64,000 nucleotides of DNA from Antedon mediterranea (GCF_964355755.1 NC_092671.1:24612070-24676069), one strand, 5' to 3'. Shown: positions 45,705-59,197, numbered from the stretch's first letter. A program made the numbers and translations. Notes: a model not told the origin generated them from the sequence alone.

Positions 45705-45982
45705 ATGCTACCAAAAACCTCAGGAAAAGCTGCTAAAAAAGATCAAAGAAGAAAGCAGCTGCAGAGAAGGAAAAGAGTGTAGCAAAGAAGGCAAAACAAT
45801 TAGCAGCGAAGAAGGCAAAGAAACCAGTTGTAAAGAAGGCTACCAAATTCAAGTCACCCAAGAAGTCTGAGAAAAATGAATCTAGGCCGAAAATGTCTAT
45901 CAAGTCTCCTAAGAAGCCAAAGACAAATAAGCCTAAAAAGCCGAATGTTAAAAAGGCATCAAAGAAGGTCGCCAAGAAGTGA
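45705..45982 (+). pseudogene. H2B/H1 deletion chimera
   Basis: The first 12 codons match the H2B start (ATGCTACCAAAAACC, with CTA for CCA). The sequence then switches at about 45738-45741 to the H1 tail (GATCAAAGAAGAAAGCAGC) and continues to the H1 stop and 3' stem-loop. The join is out of frame: the H2B ATG reads 25 codons to TAG at 45780-45782. One deletion removing H2B, H2A and the H1 5' half would produce it. Confidence 0.9.
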
Positions 45983-46006
45983 ATTACTGCTAATTTCAAA
46001 CCAAAC

Positions 46007-46022
46007 GGCTCTTTTCAGAGCC
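46007..46022 (+). terminator. Histone 3' stem-loop after chimera
   Basis: GGCTCTTTTCAGAGCC: 6-bp stem, 4-nt loop, the SLBP-binding processing signal of replication-dependent histone mRNAs. Confidence 0.95.
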
Positions 46023-46537
46023 ACCGTGTGTATAAAAGGGATTTATTTGCATTTTAATTCTTTAGTTTCCAAATCTTGTTTTTCACTTTGAATATTATAT
46101 ATTATCTCTATTATATTAACAATTACGTTTATAGAAAACTTTGTACAGATAGTTGTATTACCTTTAAATACTTATTTTACCGGTAGTGCTGAAATTAAAG
46201 CGTCGTGTTTCTTTGTCGTGAACGAAACATCACTATTATATCAAAATAATAACTAATAATTAAATTGAAATAATGACTCATAACATATTCTTCTTTTTTC
46301 CATAATTAACTGTGCTGTTGATTGAATATTTATACATATAAAAGAGTAGTCCTTTTATTTAATATTATTTTATTTTGCAACAGACAAACAACGATGATTT
46401 TATTGACCCTTGCACTTACATTCCTTTTTGTTCAGTTTTATTCTTTACGATCATTGTATATATAATTTCGATGGTGGACGACTGACCCAATTTTTCTAGA
46501 GACATTTATGTTACTGACGAAATGCCAATTGACATAA

Positions 46538-46933
<396 letters not shown>

Positions 46934-46957
46934 ACTCGATGCTTTTGCAAAACAAAA

Positions 46958-46973
46958 GGCTCTTTTCAGAGCC
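46958..46973 (+). terminator. Histone 3' stem-loop, H4 unit 1
   Basis: Perfect GGCTCTTTTCAGAGCC followed by ACCA; a purine-rich AAAAAGAGA lies ~10-15 bp downstream (U7 site candidate). Confidence 0.95.
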
Positions 46974-47320
46974 ACCAGTTGAACCAAAAAGAGATTTATT
47001 TGCTTTTCTTTAATTTTTTAATATGATTCAATAATTTCAAATAATCCATTGATTTTTCAGAAATGTATTTATTATTAAACCTATATAGGCCTATGTAAAA
47101 TAAAAGTAGTAACGCGGTAATAATTGATTTAGCACGAATTCGGACGATTCCTCCCGCTTCTAAAAGTTACGTAATAAGTAACATTTTCTATATTTAAACA
47201 AATACATACGAAATAGCGCCACATATGCCTTTGTTAACATAAAGAGTCACACGTCGTATAAAGAAAACACGCCTCATATATAAATGTTTTGTTTTTTAGA
47301 AGTTCTATTAGAATAATACC

Positions 47321-47435
47321 TGAAGCGTACCTGGTCGGTCTTTTCGAAGACACGAACTTGTGTGCCATTCACGCTAAACGTGTAACCATTATGCCCAAAG
47401 ACATCCAATTAGCCCGTCGTCGAGAGCGTGCCTAA
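47321..47435 (+). pseudogene. Histone H3 3' stub, unit 1
   Basis: From GAAGCG the reading is [20 protein letters not shown], then [13 protein letters not shown], ending RERA and TAA. This is H3 from about residue 97 to 135 with two codons lost from the IRGERA end. No N-terminal tail, histone-fold start or ATG exists upstream. The 3' UTR and stem-loop are retained. Confidence 0.93.
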
Positions 47436-47467
47436 CACCGCTTCGTATCTTCATTTTCAAACCAAAA

Positions 47468-47483
47468 GGCTCTTTTCAGAGCC
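47468..47483 (+). terminator. Histone 3' stem-loop, H3 stub unit 1
   Basis: Intact stem-loop maintained although the gene body is gone. Confidence 0.93.
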
Positions 47484-48507
47484 ATTACTTGAACAAAAAA
47501 GAAATAATATAGCAAAATGTCTTTTTTTTATAACTATATATCATTCAATTGCTGCTATTATATATTTAAAGATGTATTTTTCCCCCAAAACATGAAAAAT
47601 TAATTAAATCAGACTTTTAATATGTTATTTTGTAGTTTTAGTAAAGTTAATCACTTTCGTAGAAAAAATTGAAACAAAATAATGTTTCACTTATAAAATA
47701 ACAAAACAAATGGTTAAATTCAATCTCCAAAACCTATTGGCTGGCAGCCAATTTGACCATTTTTTGCTTTAAATTACATTTTTTACAGGTAAATACATTT
47801 TGTTTTCGATTCAATTTTTGGTCAAAGTGGATAACTATTATGTTACATTAACATGACATATTCAACAATAAATTTGTTAAGAATTAGTTTTTTCAGGGAG
47901 ACAATACATCTTTAATAAATATAAACATAGAAGGAGCTTTCTCCATGTCATAAAGCTAAAAACAAGATATGAATTAGGCATGTTTTTGTATTATACCATA
48001 TACTAAGATATACAAACAGTATTAAGTAATACTATTCCGACTTTAAAACTAAAATCTGTGTGTTAGATTTTGCTGATTATTTTTAGATTTCGTCATTCAC
48101 TAAGTAGTTGGGTGGTATATGATTAATTTTCCATATCTAGTCTTTGTTACACAGTGCACATGGGTCGTTATGTGCAATGTTTTTATTATTTTTACAACGT
48201 ACTACTAGACCTAAAAAATAAAATGAATATCATTTTCCACAGAGTACTATTTACACGACTGCGTGCTTCAACAAATATAAAAATACGCATGTTATTTGTT
48301 TTGTGGGAGAACATTTATTAAGTAGAATCGTACGGTTGGTTTTGCAATCGATAATATACATCAAATTCATTCATTCATTTTAAAGTTTTTGTAATCTTAC
48401 ATTGTTAACTTTCACAGTTTTTCATGCTAGGCGTGGCCGAAACAAGTTAAATCCATGCGCATGGTCAACAGCCAATTGGACTACAATTGTACCCTCAGGA
48501 AGCCCTC

Positions 48508-48528
48508 ATTTGCATATCTCCGTGTATA
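48508..48528 (+). promoter_or_regulatory. H2B octamer and TATA box, unit 1
   Basis: ATTTGCAT (48508-48515) with GTATAAG just downstream, ~65 bp before the ATG; a CCAAT motif lies near 48470. The octamer is the known S-phase/H2B promoter element. Confidence 0.75.
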
Positions 48529-48592
48529 AGAAATAAGCTTGTTTAACAACCAGTCACTTCAATTTTGTCATCGTGCATTAAAATTGTGAAGC

Positions 48593-48961
48593 ATGCCACC
48601 AAAAACCTCAGGAAAAGCTGTTAAAAAAGCCGGTAAAGCTAAAGCCGTAAGAACAACAGACAAGAAAAGAAAACGTAAGCGAAAAGAAAGCTACAGTATT
48701 TACATCTACAAGGTATTGAAGCAAGTTCACCCGGACACTGGTATCTCAAGTAGAGCCATGGGAATCATGAACAGTTTCGTGAACGATATCTTCGAACGCA
48801 TTGCTGGAGAAGCATCTCGTCTTGCTCACTACAACAAGAAATCTACCATCACCAGCAGGGAAGTCCAGACCGCTGTCCGCCTTTTGCTTCCCGGTGAATT
48901 GGCAAAACATGCCGTTTCTGAAGGTACCAAGGCAGTCACTAAATACACCAGCTCCAAGTAG
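48593..48961 (+). CDS. H2B: Histone H2B, unit 1
   Basis: 122-aa core histone: lysine-rich tail [20 protein letters not shown], then [20 protein letters not shown] opening the histone fold, ending in KYTSSK. Intronless, octamer/TATA upstream, stem-loop downstream. Fully open and the only intact H2B in the window. Confidence 0.97.
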   Translation: MPPKTSGKAVKKAGKAKAVRTTDKKRKRKRKESYSIYIYKVLKQVHPDTGISSRAMGIMNSFVNDIFERIAGEASRLAHYNKKSTITSREVQTAVRLLLPGELAKHAVSEGTKAVTKYTSSK

Positions 48962-48990
48962 TCTCCATTTTGCTACTTCTCAAACCGAAC

Positions 48991-49006
48991 GGTTCTTTTC
49001 AGAACC
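48991..49006 (+). terminator. Histone 3' stem-loop, H2B unit 1
   Basis: GGTTCTTTTCAGAACC, a compensated T-A version of the stem. Confidence 0.95.
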
Positions 49007-49740
49007 ACCACTTGTCTAAAAAGAGATTTATTTGCAATTCGTTTGTGTATTTGTCTTTTCTATTGCACTTGAATATAATAATTACTCATACTCCAAGGCT
49101 GTTAATAGCTTTTCTATGAAAGGTTTAATTTCCGTATAATCTTGAATTCGTTACTTGGTGCCTTCATTAATTGGAAATTGATGGATATCTTACTGCAATT
49201 TGTGTATGAGCAGTCAATTCTGTCATTTTCTTCTTCAGATAGAATATTCTAAATAATGCTACATTCTTCCAGTATAATCTTTAATACACATCTGTATTTT
49301 CTGATATAGACAACAATTTCACAAGTCCATCAGCAAAATGGTATTCTATACATCTCCATACAACCATTATGATTAAACACATGATGAGTTTGCCGGGCAT
49401 CATTAACATGGAATTTTGACAATTATTCATAAAACAATATTACAAATAAAACAATTAGACATTTCTTTAAGGTCTTTTAAGCTTTAATTTTCTATTATAT
49501 TTGTGCAATTCGCTATATGAATGTTTGTCTTAACCCGGACCTTCTGTTTAGATATATATTTTTTGTCTGTACTATATAGTCTGTTAATTTTTAACAAGTT
49601 GTAACTTGGTGTGATGTTGGTTATAGTCTTTTGTTTTTTAGTAGGAATGTACATTCCCATTTTTGTATTTCTCTTTTTTGTTGTTATATTTTGTTTCTTT
49701 GGACGCACCTTAACAAGTTGAAGTGTGCCACTAATAAAAA

Positions 49741-50510
49741 CAAGGCCAACAGCCATTAAGTCGCGTGCTACAATGCATAGTGATACCGGACCGACAGACC
49801 GACAGACCGACAGACAGAGAGACCGACCGACCGACATAGTGAACTATACTGTCCGAAATTACTGAACATGTTTAAAAATGTTGAAATGTTTAAAAACATT
49901 TATTTTTTTTAAATTTACACGTGCGTAGCCTGTCACTTTCGACGTGCTCGTATAACGTAATTTCGAGTTGAAAAGTAAGTCAAGAAAACAGAAATCGGGC
50001 AAAAAGAGTGCGCAATAACAATTAACGCGCAGTGCGCGCGCAAAAATATGCGCACTCATGGCAATTTTGTAAACGCTTAAAATTGCCTGAAATGTACTCT
50101 TATTTCATCGAAAATAAATTTTGAAAATGTTAAGCGCGCGTACGCATGCGTTACATGCGCTACGCACGTAATTGTATTGCCATATGATGATTTATGCCCT
50201 GAAATTTATGAGTACCAAATTTTATTTAATTGTGATTCATGGTTGTGAAGATATGATTACAAACGTGATTTCGTTAAATCGTGCGTAGACCGCGTAATTT
50301 TTTATTGCGCACCGTGAAAACATAACCACATTGATTCCTGGCCATAAGGAATATACTGTGAAAAATTGACCTAGCTAGATTAAACTGATATCAAGATAAG
50401 GTCAGAAAGCGATAAAACGCATAGTGATACCGGACCGACAGACAGACAGACCGACAGACAGACCGACCGACCGACATAGTGAACTATAGAGTCGCTTCCA
50501 CGCGACTAAA
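49741..50510. mobile_element. ~770-bp insertion in the H2B-H2A spacer of unit 1
   Basis: Absent from unit 2, where the spacer reads straight from AATAAAAA to AAAGTGCCGTGCC (59966-59998). The insert bears AGTCGCGTG near its left end and CACGCGACT at its right end. It also has two direct copies of a GACCGACAGACC-type microsatellite ending CATAGTGAACTATA (about 49775-49850 and 50418-50490). The right end can form a GTCGC/GCGAC hairpin. No ORF of note; family unknown. Confidence 0.75.
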
Positions 50511-50733
50511 AAAAGTGCCGTGCCAATAAATTATTATTATTAATTATATCGATGCACTTTACAAACTTATATAAAGTCTAAACTAAAAACACCTTCGTAG
50601 AGCTACTGTCACTACCTAAAACTTGAATTCCCGAATTATATATATATAATCAAAATAAAGAAAAAGAGTAACACACTAATCATTTTTATCTAGTCACGCC
50701 CTCCCTATGAATAAAGCGTTAACAATTATCGTT

Positions 50734-50805
50734 GGCGCCAAAGCCTGTGATTGGCCAATTCAATTATAGGTTTCTGAGAGGGTGTATTGAATAGACTATT
50801 TAAAT
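50734..50805 (+). promoter_or_regulatory. H2A promoter: E2F-like palindrome, double CCAAT, TATA-like box
   Basis: TTGGCGCCAA at 50734-50743 resembles a palindromic E2F site, ATTGGCCAAT at 50752-50761 is a back-to-back CCAAT box, and CTATTTAAATC near 50795 is TATA-like. The first two are repeated exactly before the unit 2 H2A. Confidence 0.6.
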
Positions 50806-50855
50806 CGTGGTAAATGTTAATTTGGTATCATTTTCGATATAGTATTCCGAAATAG

Positions 50856-51254
<399 letters not shown>

Positions 51255-51290
51255 ATCATCAAAGCAACCATATTTTATTTCAAACCAAAC

Positions 51291-51306
51291 GGCTCTTTTC
51301 AGAGCC
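51291..51306 (+). terminator. Histone 3' stem-loop, H2A unit 1
   Basis: Canonical GGCTCTTTTCAGAGCC followed by ACCA. Confidence 0.95.
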
Positions 51307-51934
51307 ACCAAAATACAAAAAGAGACTTGATTTGTGATCTTTTCTTTATAAATGTTTATAATTGTATAATGTAAAATACCTGGCCTAAGTTAATAATATT
51401 ATACAAACATTTCGAAAATCGGTCGTAGGTTTTGATTCTACAAATTAATATTTTGCCATTAGGTATCACATATTCAGTATGCGTTTACGACAACTTTATT
51501 CAATTCATTTAACTATTAATTAATACTGCCTTTAAAAATAAAGGTCAGATACATATCCATCTATACGTTTTAATATTAGAATTGTTCAATATGGAATAAA
51601 TGCTCTAATCAAAAACATAATTAGCCATTATAAATATTTTTTTTTTAAATCAAGAATTGAAAATTGTCAGTGCTTATCTTATGTTCAATGAAACAGAATC
51701 ATCTGAATTAGAACTCACATAATATAGAAAACGAATGTTTTATAAAATGATTCAAAATAATGCTTTAAATGTGTATTTAAAGACAACAAAGAACGCACTT
51801 TTATGAAACTAAAAAAGGCGACGAGATGTTTCGTCCATACACGTCCGCGATTGAGTAGATAAAAATGGGGTTCGTCGCTGCGTTGTATCACTCATCAACC
51901 AACTCAACTATTTGGAAAAGTTAAAAGCTAAGTT

Positions 51935-52291
51935 ATGGCTGACCAAACTAAAACTAAGAATCTTGTTGTAGCCAAGAAGCCTGTTACTCACCCAACGTAC
52001 ATCGACATGGTAACGGCAGCAATTGGTACTTTGAAGGATAAAAACGGCTCATCTGGTCAGGCTATTGCCAAGTACATCCTAGCCAATTACAAAGTTGAAC
52101 CCACTAAAATGAAAACTCATCTTCGTTTGGCTTTGAAACGTGGTGTCGAAAGTAACAAACTTGTTCAAGCAAAAGGTACAGGAGCCAGCGGTTCATTTAA
52201 ACTGAACCAGGCTACAGCCAATGCAGCTGCCAAGGCAAAAATGGAAAGATCAGAGAAGAAAGCAGATGCAGAGAAGGAAAAGAGTGTATAG
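51935..52291 (+). pseudogene. H1: Histone H1, unit 1, 5' part, cut by transposon
   Basis: [20 protein letters not shown], then a winged-helix globular domain ([37 protein letters not shown]) and the start of the lysine-rich tail. After ...EKEKSV the frame enters the left terminus of the insertion and stops at once (TAG 52289-52291), giving 118 aa with a globular domain but almost no tail. The mRNA would also lack a near stem-loop. The intact form can be inferred from unit 2. Confidence 0.93.
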
Positions 52292-53230
52292 TAGAGCAGT
52301 TAATGACATGAGCTGTGCATTTTATTACCAAAGCATGAAACTTGGCACAAAGTTTCTATAATGTATATAGATTCAAAATATCGGGGGGTGCCAAGTGTCC
52401 AACGTCCGGTATGGCGGCCATCTTGATTTCAAAATGGCCACCATAAAAACAAAAAATGTTCATATCTTGGCAACTACACACATTAGAGACTTAATTCTGG
52501 TCTCAAATTATTCACAAACTATATATTTCTATTTGCTCTAATGAAAATTTTCGTCCAAAAATGACCGGAAATGACGTTTCTTTCAGTTTGACCTTTGACC
52601 TCGTATTTGTATATCTTTGTAACTACTGGTCATTTTCAATCGATTTTGGTGTCATTTTGTTCAGAATAAATACATTTATATTTGTAGTAAGGAAACATTT
52701 TTACATAAAATGACCGGAAATACAATTTATGACCTTTGACATTTAATTATTGATTTTTAATTATGTGAATTATACTGTATGTGGTTTTTGGTGGTCTTAA
52801 ATGCACCTAATTTTGAACTTTGACCTGATAAGCGTAATTATATTAAGATTAATGGACTTAAATTGTATATAGTACATAAAATTGGTAAACATTGTGCTTG
52901 GTGGTACCATTAGTTCAATGATGTTGGCACCTTCTGATTCGCTAAAAGTTTTAATAGTTTGACAGAGGAAATAACATACATGTTATGGAATACCGTAAAA
53001 CCTCGAAAAGGTGATAGTATGAGCTTCTTTTCGAGATAGACTGTATTTGAATGTCAAATGAATAGTATGATGATCGTGTTTATATCAATATATTATTAAT
53101 GACCTTACAAAGAACCCTTTATATTTCAACAATCAAGCCTCAGTTATTCTACAATTTATTGTTTTCCAAGTGGCTGGTAGGCCTATTTTGATTGCATCTT
53201 CTTTTTGTAGGCCTATGCTTCCTCGGTAAT

Positions 53231-54725
53231 ATGGTCCTACCCCTCCTTCTTTGTCTGTAGATGGTCTTATACCCCATTCTTTGTCTGTGGATGGTCTTAT
53301 ACCTCTCTTCCTTGTCTGTGGATAGTCTTATACCCGCTTCTTTGTCTGTGGATGGTCTTATACCCGCTTCTTTGTCTGTGGATGGTCTTATACCCTCCTT
53401 CTTTGTCTGTGGATGGTCTTATACCCGCTTCTTTGTCTGTGGATGGTCTTACACCCCTTTCTTTGTATGTAGATGGTCTTACACCCCTTTCTTTGTATGT
53501 AGATGGTCTTACACCCCTTCTTTGTCTGTGGATGGTCCTACACCCCCTTCTTTGTCTGTGGATAGTCCTACACCCCCTTCTTTGTCTGTGGATGGTCTTA
53601 TACCCCCTTCTTTGTCTGTGGATGGTCTTATACCCCTTTCTTTGTCTGTGGACGGTCTTATACCCCCTTTTTTGTCTGTTGATGGTATTAAACCCCTTTC
53701 TTTGTCTGTTGATGGTATTACACCTCTTTCTATGTGTGTGGATGGTTTTACACCCCTTCTTTGTCTGTGGATGGTCTTACACCTCCTTCTCTCTCTGTGG
53801 ATGGTCTTATACCCCCTTCTTTGTCTGTGGATGGTCTTATACCCCCTTCTTTGTCTGTAGATGGTCTTATAATCCCTTCTTTGTGTGTGGATGGTCTTAC
53901 ACGCCCTTCTTTGTCTGTGGGTGGTCTTACATCCCCTTCTTTGTCTGTGGATTGTCCGACACCCCCTTCTTTGTCTGTAGATGGTCCTACATCACCTTCT
54001 TTGTCTGAGGATGGTCTTATACCCCCTTCTTTGTCTGTAAGTGGTCCTATACCCTTTCTTTGTCAGTGGGTGGTCTTACACCCCCTTCTTTGTCTGTGGA
54101 CGGTCCTAAACCCCTTCTTTGTCTGTGGACGGTCTTACACCCCTTTCTTTGTCTGTGGACGGTCTTACACCCCTTCTGTGCCTGTGGACGGTCTTATATC
54201 CCCTTCCTTGTCTGTTGATGGTATTACACCCCTTTCTTTGTCTGTGGATGGTCTTATACCCGCTTCTTTGTCTGTTGATGGTATTACACCCCTTTCTTTG
54301 TCTGTTGATGGTATTACACCTCTTTTTTTGTGTGTGGATGGTCTTACACCCCTTTCTTTGTGTGTGGATGGTCTTACACCCCTTTCTTTGTCTGTGGACG
54401 GTCCTACACCCCTTTTTTCTTTGTCTGTGGATGGTCTTACACCCCCTTCTTTGTCTGTGGATGGTCCTACACCCCCTTCTTTGTCTGTAGATGGCCTTAC
54501 ACCCCTTTCTTTGTGTGTGGATGGTCTTATACCCCCTTCTTTGTCTGTGGATGGTCTTACACCCCCTTCTTTGTCTGTGGATGGTCTTACACCCCTTCTT
54601 TGTCTGTGGATAGTCTTATACCCCCTTCTTTGTCTGTGGATGGTCTTATACCCCCTTCTTTGTCTGTGATGGTCTTATACCCCCTTCTTTGTCTGTGGAT
54701 GGTCTTACATCCCCTTCTTTGTCTG
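53231..54725. repeat. 30-bp minisatellite inside the transposon, about 50 copies
   Basis: The unit is close to TCTGTGGATGGTCTTATACC plus CCCTTCTTTG, with point variants. Because 30 is divisible by 3, all frames stay partly open, yielding spurious long SLSVDGL, LCLWMVL and FFVCGWSYT repeat proteins. Confidence 0.95.
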
Positions 54726-54938
54726 GACCCACTACTTTGATTGATTAAATCAGACATTGTTTCTTGTATGATTAGGAGACCAAGACCTTGAAAGTGAAAG
54801 TCCACAAGTGGATGCCTAAAAAGGTCTTGTACAGAACAGTATATTGTAGGTCCATGTCACTAATTTGAGAATTACTTGAATAATTATATTGAGATGTCTT
54901 TTACGAATTGATTTGGTTCGGATTTTGCTAAAAAATCA

Positions 54939-55343
54939 ATGAGTAGAGAAAATCGAGGAAAAGGATTCAGATGGTTTACAGCAAAGGCCCATTACCATAA
55001 AAATGGAGTACATTTTTTTAGATGCAACGAAAATGAACAAGAATTATCTGAGTTTCTGACTAATGAAAGTAGGTCTACTGCACAAATGCAGGATAAGTTT
55101 GTAGTAAGTACTTTGAAAGACGGTATTCTCTTCTTAACTCATGAAAATGAAAACTTTCCGAACTTGTCTCATATGCAACATCAAAGAGGCCAACGAAAGA
55201 ATGCTACTTTACATCAAAAATATTTCCAAATGGCATCTAACAATTCAATTCAACTTTTATTTCAGACAATTGTCCATATGGTATAATACAGTGCAAAAAA
55301 AAAAGATGATGGAGAGAGGACCAAAACTTTTATCTAACGATTG
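54939..55343 (+). pseudogene. Degraded ORF inside the transposon
   Basis: An open frame at 54939-55286 has VHFFRCNENEQELSEFLTNE and DGILFLTHENE. A second frame from 55141 continues with KEANERMLLYIKNISK, resembling an EEADTRMLLHA motif that I recall from transposon-associated proteins of marine invertebrates and fish. A frameshift between the two halves and early loss of similarity suggest a dead remnant. Function unknown. Confidence 0.4.
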
Positions 55344-56025
55344 ACACATCACAGTTTAGCAAACAAGTCGGCATAGATGAGCTCAGTGATTGCTGTTTCT
55401 CAGTGATCTGTGTCATACTTTACGCCTATCCTATCACATCAAAAGTCAAAAATTCAGAATAATAATTCCTGGTCATTTTTGCAGTGTCATTTATTTCGTT
55501 AAAAAAAATTAGGTGCATTTATACCAATGTAAACCACATACAGTATGTTCACATATTATATATGTCAAAGGTTATAAATTGTATTTCCAGTCATTTTATG
55601 TGAAAATGTTTCATTACTACAAATATAAATGTCTCTATTCTGAACAAAATGACACCAAAATCGATTGAAAATGATCAGTAGTTACTGAGATATACAGATA
55701 AGAGGTCAAAGGTCAAACTGGGAGAAACGTCATTTCCGGTCATTTTTTGACGAAACTTTTCATTAGAGCAAATAGAAATATGTGGTTTGTGAACAATTTA
55801 ACACCAGAATCAAGTCTCTACTGTTTATAGTTGCCAAGATATTAACACTTTTTGTTTTTATGGTGGCCATTTTGAAATCAAGATGGCCGCCATACCAGAC
55901 GTTGGACACTTGGCACCCCCCGATATTTTTATTCTATATACATCAAAGAAACTTTGTGGAAAGTTTCATGCTTTGGTAATAAAGTGCACAACTTGGCTAT
56001 TTTTATGGCACTAACTGCTCTACTA

Positions 56026-56229
56026 GTAGCAAAGAAGGCAAAACAATTAGCAGCGAAGAAGGCAAAGAAACCAGTTGTAAAGAAGGCTACCAAATTCAAG
56101 TCACCCACGAAGTCTGAGAAAAATGAATCTAGGCCGAAAATGTCTATCAAGTCTCCTAAGAAGTCAAAGACAAATAAGCCTAAAAAGCCGAAAGTTAAAA
56201 AGGCATCAAAGAAGGTCGCCAAGAAGTGA
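56026..56229 (+). pseudogene. H1: Histone H1, unit 1, 3' part beyond the transposon
   Basis: Resumes exactly where the 5' part stops: [20 protein letters not shown], lysine/proline tail with [32 protein letters not shown] and stop TGA. It has no promoter or ATG of its own in this frame position other than read-through from the element. Confidence 0.9.
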
Positions 56230-56253
56230 ATTACTGATAATTTCAAACCAAAC

Positions 56254-56269
56254 GGCTCTTTTCAGAGCC
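56254..56269 (+). terminator. Histone 3' stem-loop, H1 unit 1
   Basis: Intact, but 4 kb from the H1 promoter because of the insertion. Confidence 0.95.
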
Positions 56270-56769
56270 ACCATGTGTATAAAAGGGATTTATTTGCATT
56301 TTATTTCTTTAGTTTCCAAATCTTGTTTTTCACTTTGAATATTATATATTATCTCTATTATATTAACAATTACGTTTATAGAAAACTTTGTACAGATAGT
56401 TGTATTACCTTTTGATACTTATTTTACCGGTAGTACTGAAATTAAAGCGTCGTGTTTCTTTGTCGTGAACGAAACATCACTATTATATCAAAATAATAAC
56501 TAATAATTAAATTGAAATAATGACTCATAACATATTCTTCTTTTTTCCATAATTAACTGTGCTGTTGATTGAATATTTATACATATAAAAGAGTAGTCCT
56601 TTTATTTTGCAACAGATAAACAACGATGATTTTATTGACCCTTGCACTTACATTCCTTTTTGTTCAGTTTTATTCTTTACGATCATTGTATATATAATTT
56701 CGATGGTGGACGACTGACCCAATTTTTCTAGAGACATTTATGTTACTGACGAAATGCCAATTGACATAA

Positions 56770-57164
<395 letters not shown>

Positions 57165-57188
57165 ACTCGATGCTTTTGCAAAACAAAA

Positions 57189-57204
57189 GGCTCTTTTCAG
57201 AGCC
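57189..57204 (+). terminator. Histone 3' stem-loop, H4 unit 2
   Basis: Canonical sequence, unchanged. Confidence 0.95.
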
Positions 57205-57554
57205 ACCAGTTGAACCAAAAAGAGATTTATTTGCTTTTCTTTAATTTTTTAATATGATTCAATAATTTCAAATAATCCATTGATTTTTCAGAAATGTATT
57301 TATTATTAAACCTATATAGGCCTATGTAAAATAAAAGTAGTAACGCGGTAATAATTGATTTAGCACGAATTTGGACAATTCCTCCCGCTTCTAAAAGTTA
57401 CGTAATAAGTAACATTTTCTTTATTTAAACAAATACATACGAAATAGCCGCGCCACATATGCCTTTGTTAACATAAAGAGTCACACGTCGTATAAAGAAA
57501 ACACGCCTCATATATAAATGTTTTGTTTTTTAGAAGTTCTATTAGAATAATACC

Positions 57555-57669
57555 TGAAGCGTACCTGGTCGGTCTTTTCGAAGACACGAACTTGTGTGCC
57601 ATTCACGCTAAACGTGTAACCATTATGCCCAAAGACATCCAATTAGCCCGTCGTCGAGAGCGTGCCTAA
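57555..57669 (+). pseudogene. Histone H3 3' stub, unit 2
   Basis: Same breakpoint and same two-codon loss as in unit 1, so the truncation predates amplification of the unit. Confidence 0.92.
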
Positions 57670-57701
57670 CACCGCTTCGTATCTTCATTTTCAAACCAAA
57701 A

Positions 57702-57717
57702 GGCTCTTTTCAGAGCC
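57702..57717 (+). terminator. Histone 3' stem-loop, H3 stub unit 2
   Basis: Intact GGCTCTTTTCAGAGCC. Confidence 0.93.
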
Positions 57718-58742
57718 ATTACTTGAACAAAATAGAAATAATATAGCAACATGTCTTTTTTTTATAACTATATATCATTCAATTGCTGCTATTATATATT
57801 TAAAGATGTATTTTTCCCCCAAAACATGAAAAATTAATTAAATCAGACTTTTAATATGTTATTTTGTAGTTTTAGTAAAAGTTAATCACTTTCGTAGAAA
57901 AAAATTTAAACAAAATAATGTTTCACTTATAAAATAACAAAATAAATGGTTAAATTCAATCTCCAAAACCTATTGGCTGGCAGCCAATTTGACCATTTTT
58001 TGCTTTAAATTACATTTTTTACAGGTAAATACATTTTGTTTTCGATTCAATTTTTGGTCAAAGTGGATAACTATTATGTTACATTAACATGACATATTCA
58101 ACAATAAATTTGTTAAGAATTATTTTTTCAGGGGGACAATACATCTTTAATAAATATAAACATAGAAGGAGCTTTCTCCATGTCATAAAGCTAAAAACAA
58201 GATATGAATTAGGCATGTTTTTGTATTATACCATACACTAAGATATACAAACAGTATTAAGTAATACTATTCCGACTTTAAAACTAAAATCTGTGTGTTA
58301 GATTTTGCTGATTATTTTTAGATTTCGTCATTCACTAAGTAGTTGGGTGGTATATGATTCATTTTCCATATCTAGTCTTTGTTACACAGTGCACATGGGT
58401 CGTTATGTGCAATGTTTTTATTATTTTTACAACGTACTACTAGACCTAAAAAATAAAATGAATATCATTTTCCACAGAGTACTATTTACACGACTGCGTG
58501 CTTCAACAAATATAAAAATACGCATGTTATTTGTTTTGTGAGAGAACATTTATTAAGTAGAATCGTACGGTTGGTTTTGCAATCGATAATATACATCAAA
58601 TTCATTCATTCATTTTAAAGTTTTTGTAATCTTACATTGTTAACTTGCACAGTTTTTCATGCTAGGCGTGGCCGAAACAAGTTAAATCCATGCGCATGGT
58701 CAACAGCCAATTGGACTACAATTGTACCCTCAGGAAGCCCTC

Positions 58743-58765
58743 ATTTGCATATCTCCGTGTATAAG
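58743..58765 (+). promoter_or_regulatory. H2B octamer and TATA box, unit 2
   Basis: ATTTGCAT at 58743-58750 followed by GTATAAG, identical in spacing to unit 1. Confidence 0.7.
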
Positions 58766-58827
58766 AAATAAGCTTGTTTAACAACCAGTCACTTCAATTT
58801 TCTCATCGTGCATTAAAATTGTGAAGC

Positions 58828-59197
<370 letters not shown>

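Larger units (their letters stand above)
52289..56025. mobile_element. 3.7-kb DNA transposon with ~520-bp terminal inverted repeats, inserted in H1
   Basis: The termini are perfect inverted TAGTAGAGCAGTTA. The flanking GTA is present twice (52286-52288 and 56026-56028) but once in the uninterrupted H1 of unit 2, a 3-bp target duplication. Inverted similarity extends inward to about 52814 and 55508 (shared CAAAGCATGAAACTT, CCATCTTGATTTCAAAATGG, ACTGTATGTGG, AAATGCACCTAATTT). The interior holds a 30-bp minisatellite and a degraded ORF. No recognisable transposase, so the superfamily is unassigned. Confidence 0.9.

Noticed and set aside
53261-54740. Long plus-strand frames with SLSVDGL, LCLWMVL or FFVCGWSYT repeats
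   Set aside because: Three readings of the same 30-bp minisatellite inside the transposon.
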